The position numbers and the translations under genes are program-made. From NCBI GenBank assembly GCA_038503035.1, contig JAVSML010001079.1:278629-342628 (forward strand): 64,000 bases of DNA, read 5' to 3'. The stretch's first letter is position 1. Every line of letters starts with the position of its first letter. The notes below the pieces were generated by a model that worked only from the letters and a program-made list of their open reading frames with translations, was not told where the DNA came from and did not search any database. Shown here piece after piece: positions 10,776-22,757 of this stretch. This stretch comes from Crocodylus rhombifer. Lineage: Eukaryota > Chordata > Crocodylia > Crocodylidae.

Positions 10776-11484
10776 CTTGATACATCAAAGCTGGATTTCT
10801 ATGGTATTGATCAAAATATTTGGTATTTGAAAGAAGAAGGGGAGATTCCTTATTGAATCAGGCATTGGTTATCATGTTATGTGATCATCAGGCACTAATT
10901 CTCATGACTTTTTCTATTCAGAGTTAGATACACAAATCTTGGGGCAAGTTGCCTTCAGGGGGCCTAATATTTCTGGTAGTATATATGGTATGAATATGCT
11001 GAATGGATAAGGTGGGGACACCTGTTAGTTAACAGAGAAGAGGGAGATAGAGCCTTGCTTTCCTGGATATGAGTGAAGTGTTCCACCAAGTAAGACATAA
11101 AATATTCACAATGCTTGTAACAGGGTACTGGTATTGACTGCAGGTTCTATGAAGCAGTTTAGCACCTTAAGTGACCTGTTAGGGCAAGATCTCATGGAGA
11201 ATGAACAAAAAGTAGGTACTAGATCATGAAGTAGGCACTTGGCCTCTAATAAAAGTTCAGTTTGAAAAATATTTTATTGTTGAGCCTGTCAGCCTCATCC
11301 TTTGTTTTCCATCTCCAGCATTTATTTTCTTTTCACATGGTGCACTGTTTCATAAAACTAAGATCTGTGTGGGGAGTTGGGAGGAAATAATAAATGTGGA
11401 AGCTAGAGCACTAATATTCAAAGCTAAGGTAAAACAATGGTTCATCAAATATCAGCCATTCTGGGCAGTCTGGGTTGAGTAATT
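10776..11484. other. No recognised gene
   Basis: This is AT-rich sequence without a convincing ORF or repeat family. Confidence 0.5.
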
Positions 11485-11595
11485 TTACTTTATAAATGGA
11501 AAAACAAAAGCACAGAGAGATTAAGCAGCTTGTTCAAGGTTACGTAGTGACAGAACTGGTATTAGAACCCAAGAGCCCTGCTGTGCCTGATTTTT
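11485..11595 (+). repeat. MIR-type SINE fragment
   Basis: The order AAAACAAAAGCACAGAGAGA, TTAAGCAGCTTGTTCAAGGT, AGTGACAGAACTGGTATTAG and AACCCAAGAGCCCTG follows the conserved core of the amniote MIR SINE (cacagagaggttaag...). It is an old, diverged copy in plus orientation with unclear ends. Confidence 0.7.
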
Positions 11596-11899
11596 GATCC
11601 TTCCCTTTAATCTCTGTCTCTCCAAGGAGTTGGAAAAGCTTAAAGGTCCACCAGAGTCTATTACACTATATTGAGGACTACCAACATCTGTAGGTAGTGG
11701 ATGTAATGGAGTGATATGGAGAACATTACAACTGGCCACCTTTGATTTAAATGCTGGGTAACCATATACAGCCTGGGGCAGCCCCTGGCAGGAGCATGAA
11801 GGCATGAACTCACACCCTTGTAGTCATAGCAGTATCCTTTAATCATTCTGTCACAGTATCATTCTGTTTCAAGGAGTGAAATCTATTAATTCTACTTTT

Positions 11900-12382
11900 A
11901 TTGCTGAAGACAGAGAGTCCAGAGGAGATGCACGTGCATGATTAGCGGTCAAGAGAGCAGGTCTTATGAGGAGATACTGAGAGGCATGGGACTTTTCAGC
12001 CTGGAGAAGAGAAGGCTCAGGGGGAACTTGGTGGCAGCCTATAGGTATATAAGGGGGGTGCACCAGGAACGGGGAAAATATCTGTTCACCAGGACACCAC
12101 AAGGGAAGACAAAGGCTAATGGTCACAAACTGCTGGGAGACAATTTTAGACTGGACATAAGGAGAAACTTCTTTACCATCCAGGTCTCTAGAGTCTGGAA
12201 TAGACTCCCTCCAGAGGTAGTGCAAACACCTACTCTGCATACATTCAAGAAACACCTGGATGGTCACCTTGCTGGGATCATCTAACCTCAACTGACTTTC
12301 TTCCCTTGGGCAGGGGGCTGGACTCAATGATCTCGCAAGGTCCCTTCCACCCCTAACATCTATGAAATCTATGAAATCTATG
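11900..12382 (+). mobile_element. CR1 LINE, 5'-truncated 3' end
   Basis: A CR1 3' piece in plus orientation. It holds the last ~115 codons of ORF2, then TGGACTCAATGATCTCGCAA and AGGTCCCTTCC in the 3' UTR, and ends in repeats of ATGAAATCT, the CR1 tail type. 5' truncation is the usual outcome of CR1 insertion. No target-site duplication is obvious. Confidence 0.9.
11938..12285 (+). pseudogene. CR1 ORF2 C-terminal fragment
   Basis: The 115-codon open stretch contains the CR1 terminal signature: MISGQESRSYEE, then GLFSLEKRRLRGNLVAAYRY, FTRTPQGKTKANGHKL, FRLDIRRNFFT, VSRVWNRLPPEVV and TFKKHLDGHL. In intact CR1 this is the end of the RT-bearing protein, beyond the catalytic palm. Codons just upstream (RVQRR...) also fit, so the copy begins at about 11900. 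The stretch has no internal stop, which suggests a moderately recent insertion, but the enzyme core is absent. Confidence 0.85.
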
Positions 12383-14355
12383 GAAGTCTAGACATAGATT
12401 ACAAAAACCTAGCAACATGATAACGTAAAATGTAATACAGAATACAGATATCACAATCAGTGCTGGAGAAAGGTTTGGATAATAAGTGACTTAATATGGA
12501 ACATATCTTTTGTCAGATGATTTGGAAGCATTGTTCAGTGCTGTTTGTAGGACAAAAACACTATATCAGCTAAGGTCTTTCCATGTGTTCTTCCTTTGTT
12601 GTAAAACCCGTTTTAAATCTAAGTCTTGAGAAAAGAACAATGGACAAATAAATGACAGAAGAGAATGAATGCAATATTAGAAAGCAGGATTAATTGTGTT
12701 TGCAAAAAACCCAAATATATTTCATGAAACAATGAAGTAACGGCTGCACAGAATAAATTTTCCCTGAACCAAACTAGATTAATACACAGTCCTGTTAAAT
12801 TGGTCAGGAAAAATGACTGCCAAATGACATCTCTGTGCCCCATATTTATTCACCATCTGTGACTTCCATATCAATTTGCTTGGTTTACAAATCCAAATTA
12901 GATTTTTTTCTTCAGTCTTGCCCTCTCTGCCAGGGCTGCAGGGTCAAACCAATGGCTGAAACCAAACTGTGTCCTTCTTTGTGTTCCATAAATCAGCACC
13001 AACAATCAAGCCTGGCTTTGGCTTGCAATTTTGCTGACAAAACAAAAGATGTGATGGAACGTGGTTCATTCTTCCACCGCTATGTTGGCACTGCAGTGCA
13101 TGCAGTAGTTGAAGCTTGCCTATGTTCATGGGCTAAACATGTGATGCAGTGGACCAGGAGGTAGTGGACCACGAACAAGGCATATCCTGGGCCGACATTC
13201 CTTTTTCAGTAGAAATGAAGAATTCTGGACATTAAAGACAGAAGAGACCTATCAGCCTCTATTGTGTACATATTCTTATTAAACATGGTTGGGAAATTTT
13301 CAACAAAATTTATGTCCCACAATGCCCACCTTCACCTGGTTTCAGGATGAAATTTGTAATGCTGTATGTTTTGACTGCTTTTGGCGCTTGTCTGTAAATA
13401 TGCCTAAGTGTTCTTTTAATGCAGCCCTAAACCTTGGGCTCAAACATCGTAATACTTTGCAAAATGTTCCATGAACTTTGTTTACATTTGGCATTTGTAA
13501 CATCTGTAACAAACCCTAAGGTTAGACAACTTTCTTTTGGCTTCAGCTTTCATGCCATAAAGTTTCAAAAAGGTTCTAAATCAGAAACTTTCTTTGATAT
13601 AGGCATCCAGCAGACAACTTGCTAGCACAGGCCATCTCATGAAACATCTAGAATCTACAAGTTTTTTATGGAAATATCACAAATATATTTTGTGTGAAGG
13701 CTATATATCCCATTTTAATTTTATCTGGACCAGTTTACCTACCCCAGCTACAGAGCCCTGGAAATACACCATCTGGATGAAACAATGGACATGATGGAAA
13801 ACAGCATGAAAGTTAGTGTGGGGGGTGTTGTTTGCATGCCTAATCTGTGATCAAGTCAAAATTAACAGTGGAATGGAAAGTAGATGAAGGGGGAAGGAAA
13901 TATTCTTCTGGGCAATTTTCTTGGTATTGTCAGAACAGAATTATATAAGGAATGATTGACAAATTAGAAGCACTTTGCACCTAATTTGAATGCATTCAGA
14001 TTTTAGTGAGGAGGAATATGTTAAGTGTCAAATTACTCACCTTACCAGTAGCTGCCGTCTTTAAAATCAAAATCGATTGAGATGTTTGGAACTAAAACTT
14101 AGGGAAACAAATTGCTTTCTTTGGTACACTGCACTCTTAAAATAACTCTATTTGGAAGTCCAGCTGAGCAAGTTAATTTAAGTAGTGATCAGCTGGATGA
14201 TAGGCATTTGTTCTGTGTGCATCTAGTTATGTGAGTATAAATCATACTGCCAGGTAAAAATATATTAAGGAAGACCTAACCCTCTTAACCAGATCCCACT
14301 GAAATTGACAAATGCCTTTCAGTTGACTTCAGGTGGCCTTTGAATAAGAACCTAA
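12383..14355. other. No recognised gene
   Basis: This is AT-rich with short chance ORFs (12835-13164, 13289-13625). I see no conserved motif, repeat end or RNA gene. Confidence 0.5.
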
Positions 14356-14664
14356 GGGTAGGTCTATATTGGGGATCATCACGGTACAGATACTTCCGCT
14401 GGGACATTTGCAAACATGCCCATACACATCTGTTCCTGCCTACATGCAGAAGACCTCGAAGAATGTTGTTGAGTCTGCTTCAGGGCATGCTGCTGTGAAT
14501 ATTCTTGAGCCTCCCACAATCTCTGGTGTGAAGAATGGCTACTGGGAATAACCCTGGAGCAGCCTTATTGATGTAGCTCCTGGTTTGGCACATGTGACTG
14601 GGAACCTGGCATTCTCAGGAATGTTCTGGATGGGGGATGCTGTTGTTGTGGTATAGACATACCC
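14356..14664. mobile_element. Possible short TIR element (MITE)
   Basis: The left end GGGTAGGTCTATATTGG mirrors the right end ...GTATAGACATACCC (reverse complement GGGTATGTCTATAC). The inverted ends are about 13 of 15 matching over 309 bp, a form common for reptilian MITEs. No target-site duplication is clear. Confidence 0.4.
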
Positions 14665-17600
14665 TCCATGCAGTGGTTGCAGCTACCTGCATGATTCAAA
14701 GGCCCATCAGGAAAAGGAAAGTTTGCAAAGGCTCCTCCCATCTTTTCCCTTAATACATCTGTGAGTGTTTATGCTTTTTGGCTGTGCAAAGGTTAGTATG
14801 CTATAGGAATAGAGAAGCTGGTGCACTCCTACTAGCCTTGGTCATACCAAAAGGAAATTTGCCTTGCTGAGGGAGTATTCTGACTATGACCCTCGAGGGT
14901 GATGTGTGTCTTCATGAACCCAAAGACTGGTGAGGTGCAGTGCTTGTAATGTAGAATACAGATCTGAGCCAGGACTTTAAACTGTCCTTAAGGTTTGACC
15001 GTTCATTAGTCAAAAGTTGGAACTTTTCCTTGTATCCTTGCTCCTGTGATGCCTGCTGTTATTGGGGTTTCTCTATCTTATATAATGTTCATGTGATCTA
15101 CCATATTCATTTCTACATTCCCATTAAGTAATTACACTTATTGTAGCTTATGGACTGTCTGAGCTTGCACACAATTAAGGTTCAGCAAATAGAAAATACT
15201 CAAGTGGGGTTAGTTGATTCATAATGTTTGAGACTTACTATATAATAAAAATAAAACATTTAATCTTAACATAAAATACAGCAGTGCTAAATGACCAGTG
15301 AACACATTATGGAGATTTCAAGTAAGCTCTTACCTCTTGTAATTGACAATTTATCAGTGGCCTGTAATGGTTCTGTAAAATAAAAGACTTTACATATCTG
15401 TTGTGGTGAAACAAAGAAAATGTGGCTTTAACTATCAAACCATGATGGGGAGGGTGAGGTAAACAGTTCTAAACCCCATGCGAAGTTGAATGTTGTGAGC
15501 TCCCTTTAAGAACAAGCACCGATACAGTATTGTGAACTTCTGTGTTCAAAGAGGATGATTCAGACTCCCCAGTTCACAAGATTTTTTTTTTTTAAAAAAC
15601 TTTCATTTGATGTGTTCTTAGTTGCCTTCTTGTTTTCAGACCTTTAGGACTCATTTGGGTCATGTTGTCAGGCTTTTCTCCACAGCTATGAAGACTAGGA
15701 ACCTACTTTGTTTTTTAATGAAAACCAAGCTTTTCATGAAATCAAATACATCTGGGAGCTGGAGCTTTAAAATATATATATACAAAGGATCACAAGATTC
15801 ACAATAAAACTTGCAAGAGTTGGGAGTCCTCAGAGAATAAGGGTATAAACCACCGCCTTTCCATGCTTGCGCAAGCTGCCTGAATTGTCATTTCCTGCAA
15901 AAATGTGAATAGCTATTTCTGGGCTGCTGCTTCTGTTCAGAAGGAAATGGGCAGGGAGGGATATGTAGGGAAGAAGCATGGGGAGGGGGGCAGGGAGGGC
16001 ATAGTTTTTTCACACCAGTCCAGCCCCTAGTACCAATGTGGAGTGGGAAGGTAATAGTGCTAGCAGAAAGACACACTAGTCACAAACTGAAGGGAGGTAA
16101 GAGAAGAAACTAAACTGTGACTCTGAGTCATAAGCTGGTTCCTGTGGTCTGTCTGTGACAGTGCTGCTGCATATTGTCCTTTGTGAAGGCTGGATTATAG
16201 CCCCACAATTGAGCTCAGAGTGAGGATCACATCATATCCAAACATCTAGGATTGTGTTGGGATTTAGGGATACAAAATACTAAATTGGTAAGGAATTTCT
16301 ATTGTACTGGCACCTTTCAATCCACATGTGGGGGAGCCATTTATTTAAAAGATGTTATGCTGACATGATAGTTTTTGCATTGCTAATCTCTCAGAAGAGT
16401 TTTTTGCAAAACAAATGCAGCTACCCAGTTGAGAGATAGGTACATTTACTGCAAATAGGCAAAACTTTGAAAAAAATTAGTTGGTCTGATTGCACATATC
16501 CTTGTAAAATCATAATATTGTAGCAGGCCTACAACATCAAAGAAGGGCATTTGTTTGCCTGCATTGATCCCCCTTAAAATACTGGAGATCATCAGTAGCT
16601 TGTAGCATAGAGGTCTTAAGAAACAGCCAGAGATGTTATTGCTGACTGAAGGAAAATTACCTTTTTGATGACTAACTTGCCAGTCTGAATGGTGTAGGCA
16701 GAGTTTGTATTCCACTGTTCATTTAAAATCCCCAGCTTGGATAATGTGAACCTATCCATTATCATCATGTTGCCTGTGTTATATCATTCCCAGTTCATTA
16801 GGTGGCTGTGAAATGCATAACAATGCTTTTTCAGTACAGATTGTCTTTTGTTTCAGAGAATGTTGACTAGCAATTGTGCATCCTTCCCTCTAGATGGCTG
16901 TTGAGAATATCACTATCCCTTATTATCCTTTCCCTTTTGCCCAAGCCCAGCATCCTCTTTCTACTTGTACTCCAGTGTAATTGTGGCATTCTTTATGTTT
17001 CTAATAACATCCTCAGCTTGTGGAAAATTAGGTGAGTTAGGCTTTTTATGTGGCAAATTGAACATGAGCAGCTACTCACTCTGCAGAAAATAATTTGAAG
17101 TATTTGTCTGTTTCTGTGTATTTATCTAGTGGATGAATCACTTGAGTTATAAAAACTGTGGAAGAACGAAAAAAATCTAACGGAAATGATAGTACAATTA
17201 CTGCTAGTGATTCACCCAAATCAAGCATATCAATTACCCCTGAGTAGTCTGCCAGAAAGTCTCTCATTATTTTTCTTTATTTATTAAAGCTGAATTAGCA
17301 ACTGATTGTGAGTTCTTATAGGTGTCTCCATATTGTTTGATACTTGAAGGGGAATGCAATAGATATATCTTTATTTTATTACTATGCACTAGTGGAGCCT
17401 CGGAAGACTGAAGGATGATTGTATCCTCTGTACTATTTTGTTTGAAATATGGAGAAAATACAAGAGACATTTATTTACAGTTGTATTTACTGAGGAGCTA
17501 TTAAACTTACCTCCATATCATTGTGTACTTTACTTATTTATTAGCACTCTATTTGCATTTCATGTGTGCTAAGCAGGCACAGCTAACAGACTAGTATCCT

Positions 17601-18614
17601 CATGTTGCATTTTAATATGGCTGAAATGCAGGGAACACTGTACAGAGGTCAGTAAAAATATTAGGACCAAATGTATTTTATAAAGAAATTGCAATGTAAA
17701 GAAACTGTAAAGACTAGCAATACATTGAAAATGTCCACATGTACATGAAAAACCAGCAGTGATAAGAAGCTATTGCAGGGAGAGAAGATACTGAGTATAG
17801 AACAGGTGCTAGTGATAGGGACACATTAATGCTTATTTGTGCATCAGAGATACGGACCTACACACTGCAACTGCTAAAGTGGGCATGGTCATTTGATGTC
17901 AGTCCATGCATAAGTGGGGTTGTGTGTGTAAACTCAAGAATGTCATGTTATATGGAATTACAGATTTTTGTAGGCTGATGACATTTATTAAAGAATAACA
18001 CAACTACAATTCCAGACTTTCATGTACACAGCTTGAGTTTCAGCTTTGTCTGTCTTGTTTACCAGAAATTACATCATACCTAGAATTTTAAATAGACATC
18101 TACTGCATGTTTAAACCCCAAGAGTGCTATGGTGAAGCAGGCCAAACCTACTTCATGCATCAGACCCAGTTGTGGAGATAATGGATTTCTCTTTGCATAA
18201 TGCTGAGGATGTACCAACAAGCTTTCTCAGCCAGACATACTGATTGAAGCACACCCAGTGCAACACCAGGGAAGCTAAGTTATGTCCTTTTTCAGATGCA
18301 ACATGTCTGCAGAGCAAGGAGCCAAAGGGAAAAAGAACCAAAGGGTTTTAACCTATGGAGAGGCAATGTGGGGTTCTTTCAGGCATGTGGGATGGTATCT
18401 GGGATTCACTTAATGAAAATAGGGTGCACTAATCACAAAAGCAATATAGGGCAGAGTTATATATCCAGGTATGTTCCTAACACAATTGCAGATATGATTC
18501 AGTTCATACAGGGTGTACCAATATGACATGCTTTACTGTGTATTAGACTAATCTAATGTGCACTAAAGTGTCAGCATCTACATGTGTGTGGGATTTACTG
18601 CACAGTAAATTAAG
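14665..18614. other. Long AT-rich stretch without recognised gene
   Basis: Only short ORFs with no known motif. There is a poly-T/poly-A patch at 15582-15600 and a short TA run near 15771-15781. Around 18540-18613 the wording (CATCTACATGTGTGTGGG, ACTGCACAGTAAATTAA) resembles the right side of the GC-rich block ending near 27600. The CR1 nest may therefore have inserted into an older element. Confidence 0.45.
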
Positions 18615-18943
18615 TTTCATAGTTTCATAGTTGGTAGGGTTGGAAGGGATCTGAGCAGATCAAGTCTGACCCCCTACCATGGCAGGAAAGAGTACTGGGA
18701 TCAAACGACCCCAGCAAGGTGTTCATCCAGCCTCCTCTTAAAGACCCCCAGGGTAGGAGCCAGCACCACTTTGCTTGGAAGTTGGTTCCAGATCCTAGCC
18801 GCCCTGACTGTGAAGTAGCGCCTCCTGATATCCAACCTAAATCTACCCTCTGCCAGCTTGTGACCGTTATTCCTGGTCACTCCTGGTAGTGCTCAGGGGA
18901 ACAGGGACTCCCCCAATGCCTGCTGGTCCCCCCTGACTATTTT

Positions 18944-19546
18944 CTAACAGGCCACTAGATCCCCCCTCAACCTTCTCTTGTGGAGGCTGAACAGGTTCAG
19001 GTCCCTTAGCCTCTCCTTATATGGCCTGCCCTGCTGCTCCCTGATCATGTGAGTGGCACTCCCCTGGACCCTCTCGATGTTGTCCACATCCCTTCTGAAG
19101 TGTGCCACCCATAACTGGATGCAGTATTCCAACTGCAGCCTGAACAGTGTTGCATAGAGGGGGAGGATCACCTCCTTGGACCTGCTTGAGATGCATCTGT
19201 GGATGTATGACAAGGTGCAGTTGGCCTTCCTGAAAGCATACCCACACTTTTGGCCCATGTTCATTTTGGCATCAATAATGACTCCAAGATCCTTTTCTGC
19301 CTCTGCACGGATAAGAAGGGAGTTCCCTAGCTTGTAGGTATGCTGCTGGTTCTTCCTCCCCAGGTGCAGTACCTTGCACTTGTCACTGTTGAAACCCATC
19401 CTGTTCTGATCCGCCCACCCTTGTAACCTGTCTAGGTCTGATTGCAGCCTATTCCTCCCTTCTAGCGTTCCCACTTTCCCCCACATCTTAATGTCATCTG
19501 CGAATTTTAAAAGGGTGCTTTTTACCCCCTCATCCAAGTCGCTGAT
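18944..19546 (-). pseudogene. Old CR1 ORF2, RT motif C to C-terminus
   Basis: Read on the minus strand from 19537, this opens with DEGVKSTLLKFADDIKMWG, which includes the FADD form of the RT catalytic box. It goes on through LHLGRKNQQHTYKLG, EKDLGVIIDAKMNM, VILPLYATLFRLQLEYC and NLFSLHKRRLRGDLVA. The order matches the C-terminal half of CR1 RT. The codons just before DEGVKS lie 3.3 kb away at 22870, because the younger CR1 is inserted between motif B and motif C. The last codons run into a TAG near the old 3' UTR. Not functional. Confidence 0.85.
19540..19546. repeat. Target-site duplication of the younger CR1 (left)
   Basis: TCGCTGAT (19539-19546) is repeated as TCACTGAT at 22863-22870, 7 of 8 matching. 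Joining the flanks through one copy restores the old CR1 sequence between RT motifs B and C. Confidence 0.75.
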
Positions 19547-19639
19547 TTCATAGATTTCATAGACATTAGGGCTGGAAGGGACCTCGGGAGATCATTGAGT
19601 CCAGCCCCCTGCCCGAAGGGCAGGAAGTCAGCTGGGGTC

Positions 19640-20735
19640 ATAGGCTCCCAGCAAGATAAGCATCCAATTTACTCTTGAAGGTGTTCAATGTAGGTGCTTG
19701 AACCACCTCCGCTGGCAGACTGTTCCAGACCTTGGGGGCTCAGACAGTAAAGAAATTCTTCCTTATGTCCAGCCTGAAACAGTCTTGCAGGAATTTGTGA
19801 CCGTTCGACCTCGTCATCCCTTGGGGCGCTCTGGTGAACAGATGTTCCCCCAGATCCTGGTGTTCACCCCTGATAAACTTATAGGTGGCCATCAGATCAC
19901 CCCTGAGCCTGCGCTTTTCCAGGCTAAAGAGTCCCGTGGCTCTCAGCCTATCATCGTAAGATCTGTTTTCCTGACCTCTGATCATGTGCGTGGCTCCTCT
20001 CTGGACTCTCTCAAGCTTCTCCACATCCTTTTTGAATTGTGGAGCCCAAAACTGGACGCAGTACTCCAGCTGCGGCCTCACCAAGGCCGAGTACAAGGGG
20101 AGAATGACGTCCCGGGATTTGCTCGAGAAGCATCTATGGATGCATGCCAGCATTTTGGTCGCTTTACTAGCCGCAGCATCGCATTGCAGGCTCATGTTCA
20201 TCTTGTGGTCAATGATGACCCCCAAGTCTCTTTCTTCTGTAGTGCTAACCAACGTAGCACTGCCGAGCCTATAAGGGTGCTGCAGGTTTTTCCTCCCAAA
20301 GTGGAGAACCTTGCATTTATCGGTGTTAAACACCATGAGGTTCTCGTCTGCCCATTTGCTGAGCTTGTCCAGGTCAGCCTGGATCACCCGCCTATCTTCT
20401 GGCATGGATGCTTTGCCCCACAGTTTGGTGTCATCGGCGAACTTGGCCAGTCCACTCCTAACTCCAATGTCCACATTGTTAATGAAGATGTTGAACAGTA
20501 TGGGTCCCAGGACAGAGCCTTGAGGGACCCCACTGGTCACAGGGCACCACAATGAGTGACTGCCATCAATCACAACCCTCTGGGTCCGACCACGAAGCCA
20601 ATTTCCCAGCCAGCGGATCGTGGTGGAGCCAAGGCCGCAACTGGCCATTTGGCCAAGAGGTGATCATGGGATACCAGATCAAAAGCTTTTTTGAAGTCAA
20701 GCTATATGACATCAATCTCTTCTCCCATGTCCAGG
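19640..20735 (-). pseudogene. Younger CR1 ORF2, RT second half and C-terminus
   Basis: Read from about 20735 down. LDFKKAFDLVSH (motif A) follows an in-frame TAG where the family has Tyr (about 20703). A one-base frame change near 20672 leads to the open block 20648-19740. That block carries SGVPQGSVLGPILFNIFIN (motif B) and FADD at residues 70-73 (20430-20441), the catalytic Asp pair. Then follow DLGVIIDHKMNM, VILPLYSALVRPQLEYC, GLFSLEKRRLRGDLMATYKF and FRLDIRKNFFTV. A TGA, probably from CGA by CpG decay, cuts the end. VWNSLPAEVVQAP and further codons continue in frame beyond it to about 19640. All core RT residues are present, but the chain is interrupted. Confidence 0.9.
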
Positions 20736-21847
20736 TGATAGGTGAAGGAAATGAGATTGGTCAAACAAGACCTACCCACAACAAACCCATGCTGCCTGTC
20801 CCTTAGAATGTTAGCCTGGGCCAGTCCCTCAAGGATGGCCTCCTTAATAAACTTTTCTAAGATCTTCCCCAGGATAGAAGTCAGGCTAATGGGCCTGTAG
20901 TTAGCCAGATCCACTCTCCTCCCTTTCTTGAAGATCGGCACCACATCGGCCTTCTTCCAGTCTTTGGGCACTACACCAGAGCACCAGGAGTTTTCAAAGA
21001 TCCGTGTCAGGGGCTGGGCTATGACGCTCGCCAGCTCCTTGAGTACCCTGGGGTGCAGATTGTCAGGGCCAGCTGACTTGAAGGTATCCAGCTTCTCAAG
21101 GTGTTCCTTCACGAGGTCAGCATTGATGGAGGGTAGGGGATCCCCCTCACCCAGATTTCCCTGTCCCATAGCAGGCATGGGCATCCCGTGTGACTGCTGA
21201 AAGACTGACGCAAAGTACCTATTTAATAGGTTGGCTTTTTCCTGGGCGTCAGTTGTCAGTTGCCCCATCTGGTTTAGCAGGGGTCCAACATTGCCCTTGC
21301 TTTTCCTCTGGCTCCCCACATATCTGAAAAAGAACTTTTTGTTGTCCTTGATGCCTGAAGCTAGTTGGAGTTCAGTTGCAGCCTTGGCTTTCCTGGTTTG
21401 GTCCCTGCAGGACCGGACCAGTGCAGAGTAATCCTCCTTGGAGGTGAATCCCGTCCTCCATCCTTTGTAGGCTTTCCTTTTTAGCCGCAGGAAGTCCGCT
21501 AGGTCCCTAGAGAGCCAGGGGGGCTGCTGTACCTTCTTGCTGCCTTTCCTCTGTGTTGGAATAGATTTAGCTTGTGCATTGAGGATCACTTCCTTGAGAA
21601 GCAACCACTCTTCTTGAACTCCCATCTCCCTGGGGTCATGGTCCCTGAGGGCCTGACCGACTAGCCTCTTGAGCTTGTCAAAGTCGGCTTTTCTGAAGTC
21701 AAGGACTTCTGTGTTGCTGACTGACTTGCCAGCTTTACGGCGGATGGTGAAGGTGATCAGCTCGTGGTCGCTGTCACCCAGCTTCCCATCAATCGTCCCC
21801 CGTAGCCAGTACCAGGTCAAGCAGCGCTTTGCCTCTCGTTGGCCCAT
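20702..21847 (-). pseudogene. Younger CR1 ORF2, linker and RT first half
   Basis: A 381-codon open block, read from 21847. It has LGDSDHELITFTIRRK (the endonuclease SDH-type end with catalytic His), a basic linker with QPPWLSRDLADFLRLKRKAY, and KKFFFRYVGSQRKSKGNVGP. Then come [40 protein letters not shown] and QHGFVVGRSC, the RT fingers motifs 0 to 2. The block is joined to the endonuclease block by a one-base frameshift near 21800 and ends at a TAG just before motif A. This is normal CR1 order and length. In the family the protein nicks DNA and reverse-transcribes the element RNA. Confidence 0.9.
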
Positions 21848-22400
21848 AGACTTCTTGAGTCAGGTAAAGGTCATCCACGCACGAGAGAAAGCTTTGCGCC
21901 CGCTCAGATTTAGCTGAGTGATCTTCCCACGAGATGTCCGGGTAATTGAAGTCACCCATGACAACCAAGGTCCTGGAGCAAGCGGCCTCAGTCAGTTCCC
22001 GGGCGAACTCCTGGTCAAGCTCGGGACTTTGAGTGGGAGGTCTGTAGTAGACTCCCACCGTTGTGTCCCCTGTGCCGAATTCCCCACAAATTTTTACCCA
22101 GAGGGTCTCTAGCTGTCCATGCCGCTCGCCAACATCAGCTTGCAGGGACATGTAGCTTTCCTTCACATAGAGAGCTACACCCCCTCCCCTTTTGTCAACA
22201 CGATCCCTCCTGTATAGGGTATAGCCCTCTATACCCGTGGTCCAGTCATGGGTGGAGTCCCACCAGGTCTCCGTTATCCCAATGACAACATATTTCTTTG
22301 CACTGAGCAGGAGGACGAGCTCGTCCTGCTTGTTGCCCAGGCTCCAGGCATTAGTGTACAGGCAGGCAAGTGTGCCCTTGGGGGCTCTTGCCTTGCCCAC
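21789..22400 (-). pseudogene. Younger CR1 ORF2 endonuclease domain
   Basis: A 203-codon open block, read from 22400. It starts with GTLACLYTNAWSLGNKQDEL (Asn of the first APE motif). It continues with VIGITETWWD (catalytic Glu), GYTLYRRDRVDKRGGGVALY, VGVYYRPP, VVMGDFNYPDISWED (catalytic Asp and Asn) and GKALLDLVLATGDD. A one-base deletion at about 21800 separates it from the SDH motif in the next block. An upstream in-frame Met at 22400 is the plausible start, and the ORF1 stop lies about 130 bp earlier. All visible active-site residues are intact, so only the frameshift kills it. Confidence 0.9.
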
Positions 22401-22528
22401 AGATTGTGCCAGGGCTGGGGCAGGGGTGGGCTCCCTTAAGTGCCCCCTTAAGTGCCTTGGTCCGCTGGCTTTGCAAGGACTGTTCAGTGGGCCAGCAGGG
22501 GCAGTAGTCCCCCCATCCCCCAGCGGGC

Positions 22529-22696
22529 TTAGTTTAAAGCCCGGTGGAGCAGGTCAGCCAGCCTGGCTGAGAAGAGCCTCCTCCCCAGGGGAGAGAGGTG
22601 GAGGCCATCTCTTCCCAGCAGCTCGCTGCCTCTCTCTCCAAAGAGCGGGCTGTGGTCATGGAAGCCAAAGTCTTCCCGATAACACCAGCCTACCTG
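22529..22696 (-). pseudogene. Younger CR1 ORF1 C-terminal fragment (esterase-like end)
   Basis: Read from about 22696 down: [15 protein letters not shown], then [18 protein letters not shown] and a stop after [15 protein letters not shown] fits the last block of SGNH/GDSL-type esterases (Asp-x-x-His), the fold known from CR1 ORF1 proteins. Only about 55 codons survive, joined directly to the 5' leader. The joint (plus strand about 22695) follows ACTCAG on the minus strand, which resembles an exon edge. An open frame of 323 codons (22529-23500) runs from the old CR1 RT through this leader into the ORF1 end. It is an accident of the nested insertion and not a real gene. Confidence 0.65.
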
Positions 22697-22745
22697 AGTG
22701 TGCTTTGTTTTTTTTTCCCCCTGTTTGGCGGGCCCTTTTAAACTA

Positions 22746-22757
22746 TGCGCATGCGCA
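22746..22757. promoter_or_regulatory. NRF-1-like palindromic site in CR1 leader
   Basis: TGCGCATGCGCA is a perfect match to the NRF-1 consensus palindrome. It lies in the CpG-rich leader about 50-60 bp from the ORF1 fragment, next to TTTAAAAGGG on the minus strand. It plausibly belonged to the CR1 internal promoter. Confidence 0.6.

Noticed and set aside
19698..20555. 285-codon plus-strand ORF
   Set aside because: It is antisense to the CR1 reverse transcriptase, which explains its length.
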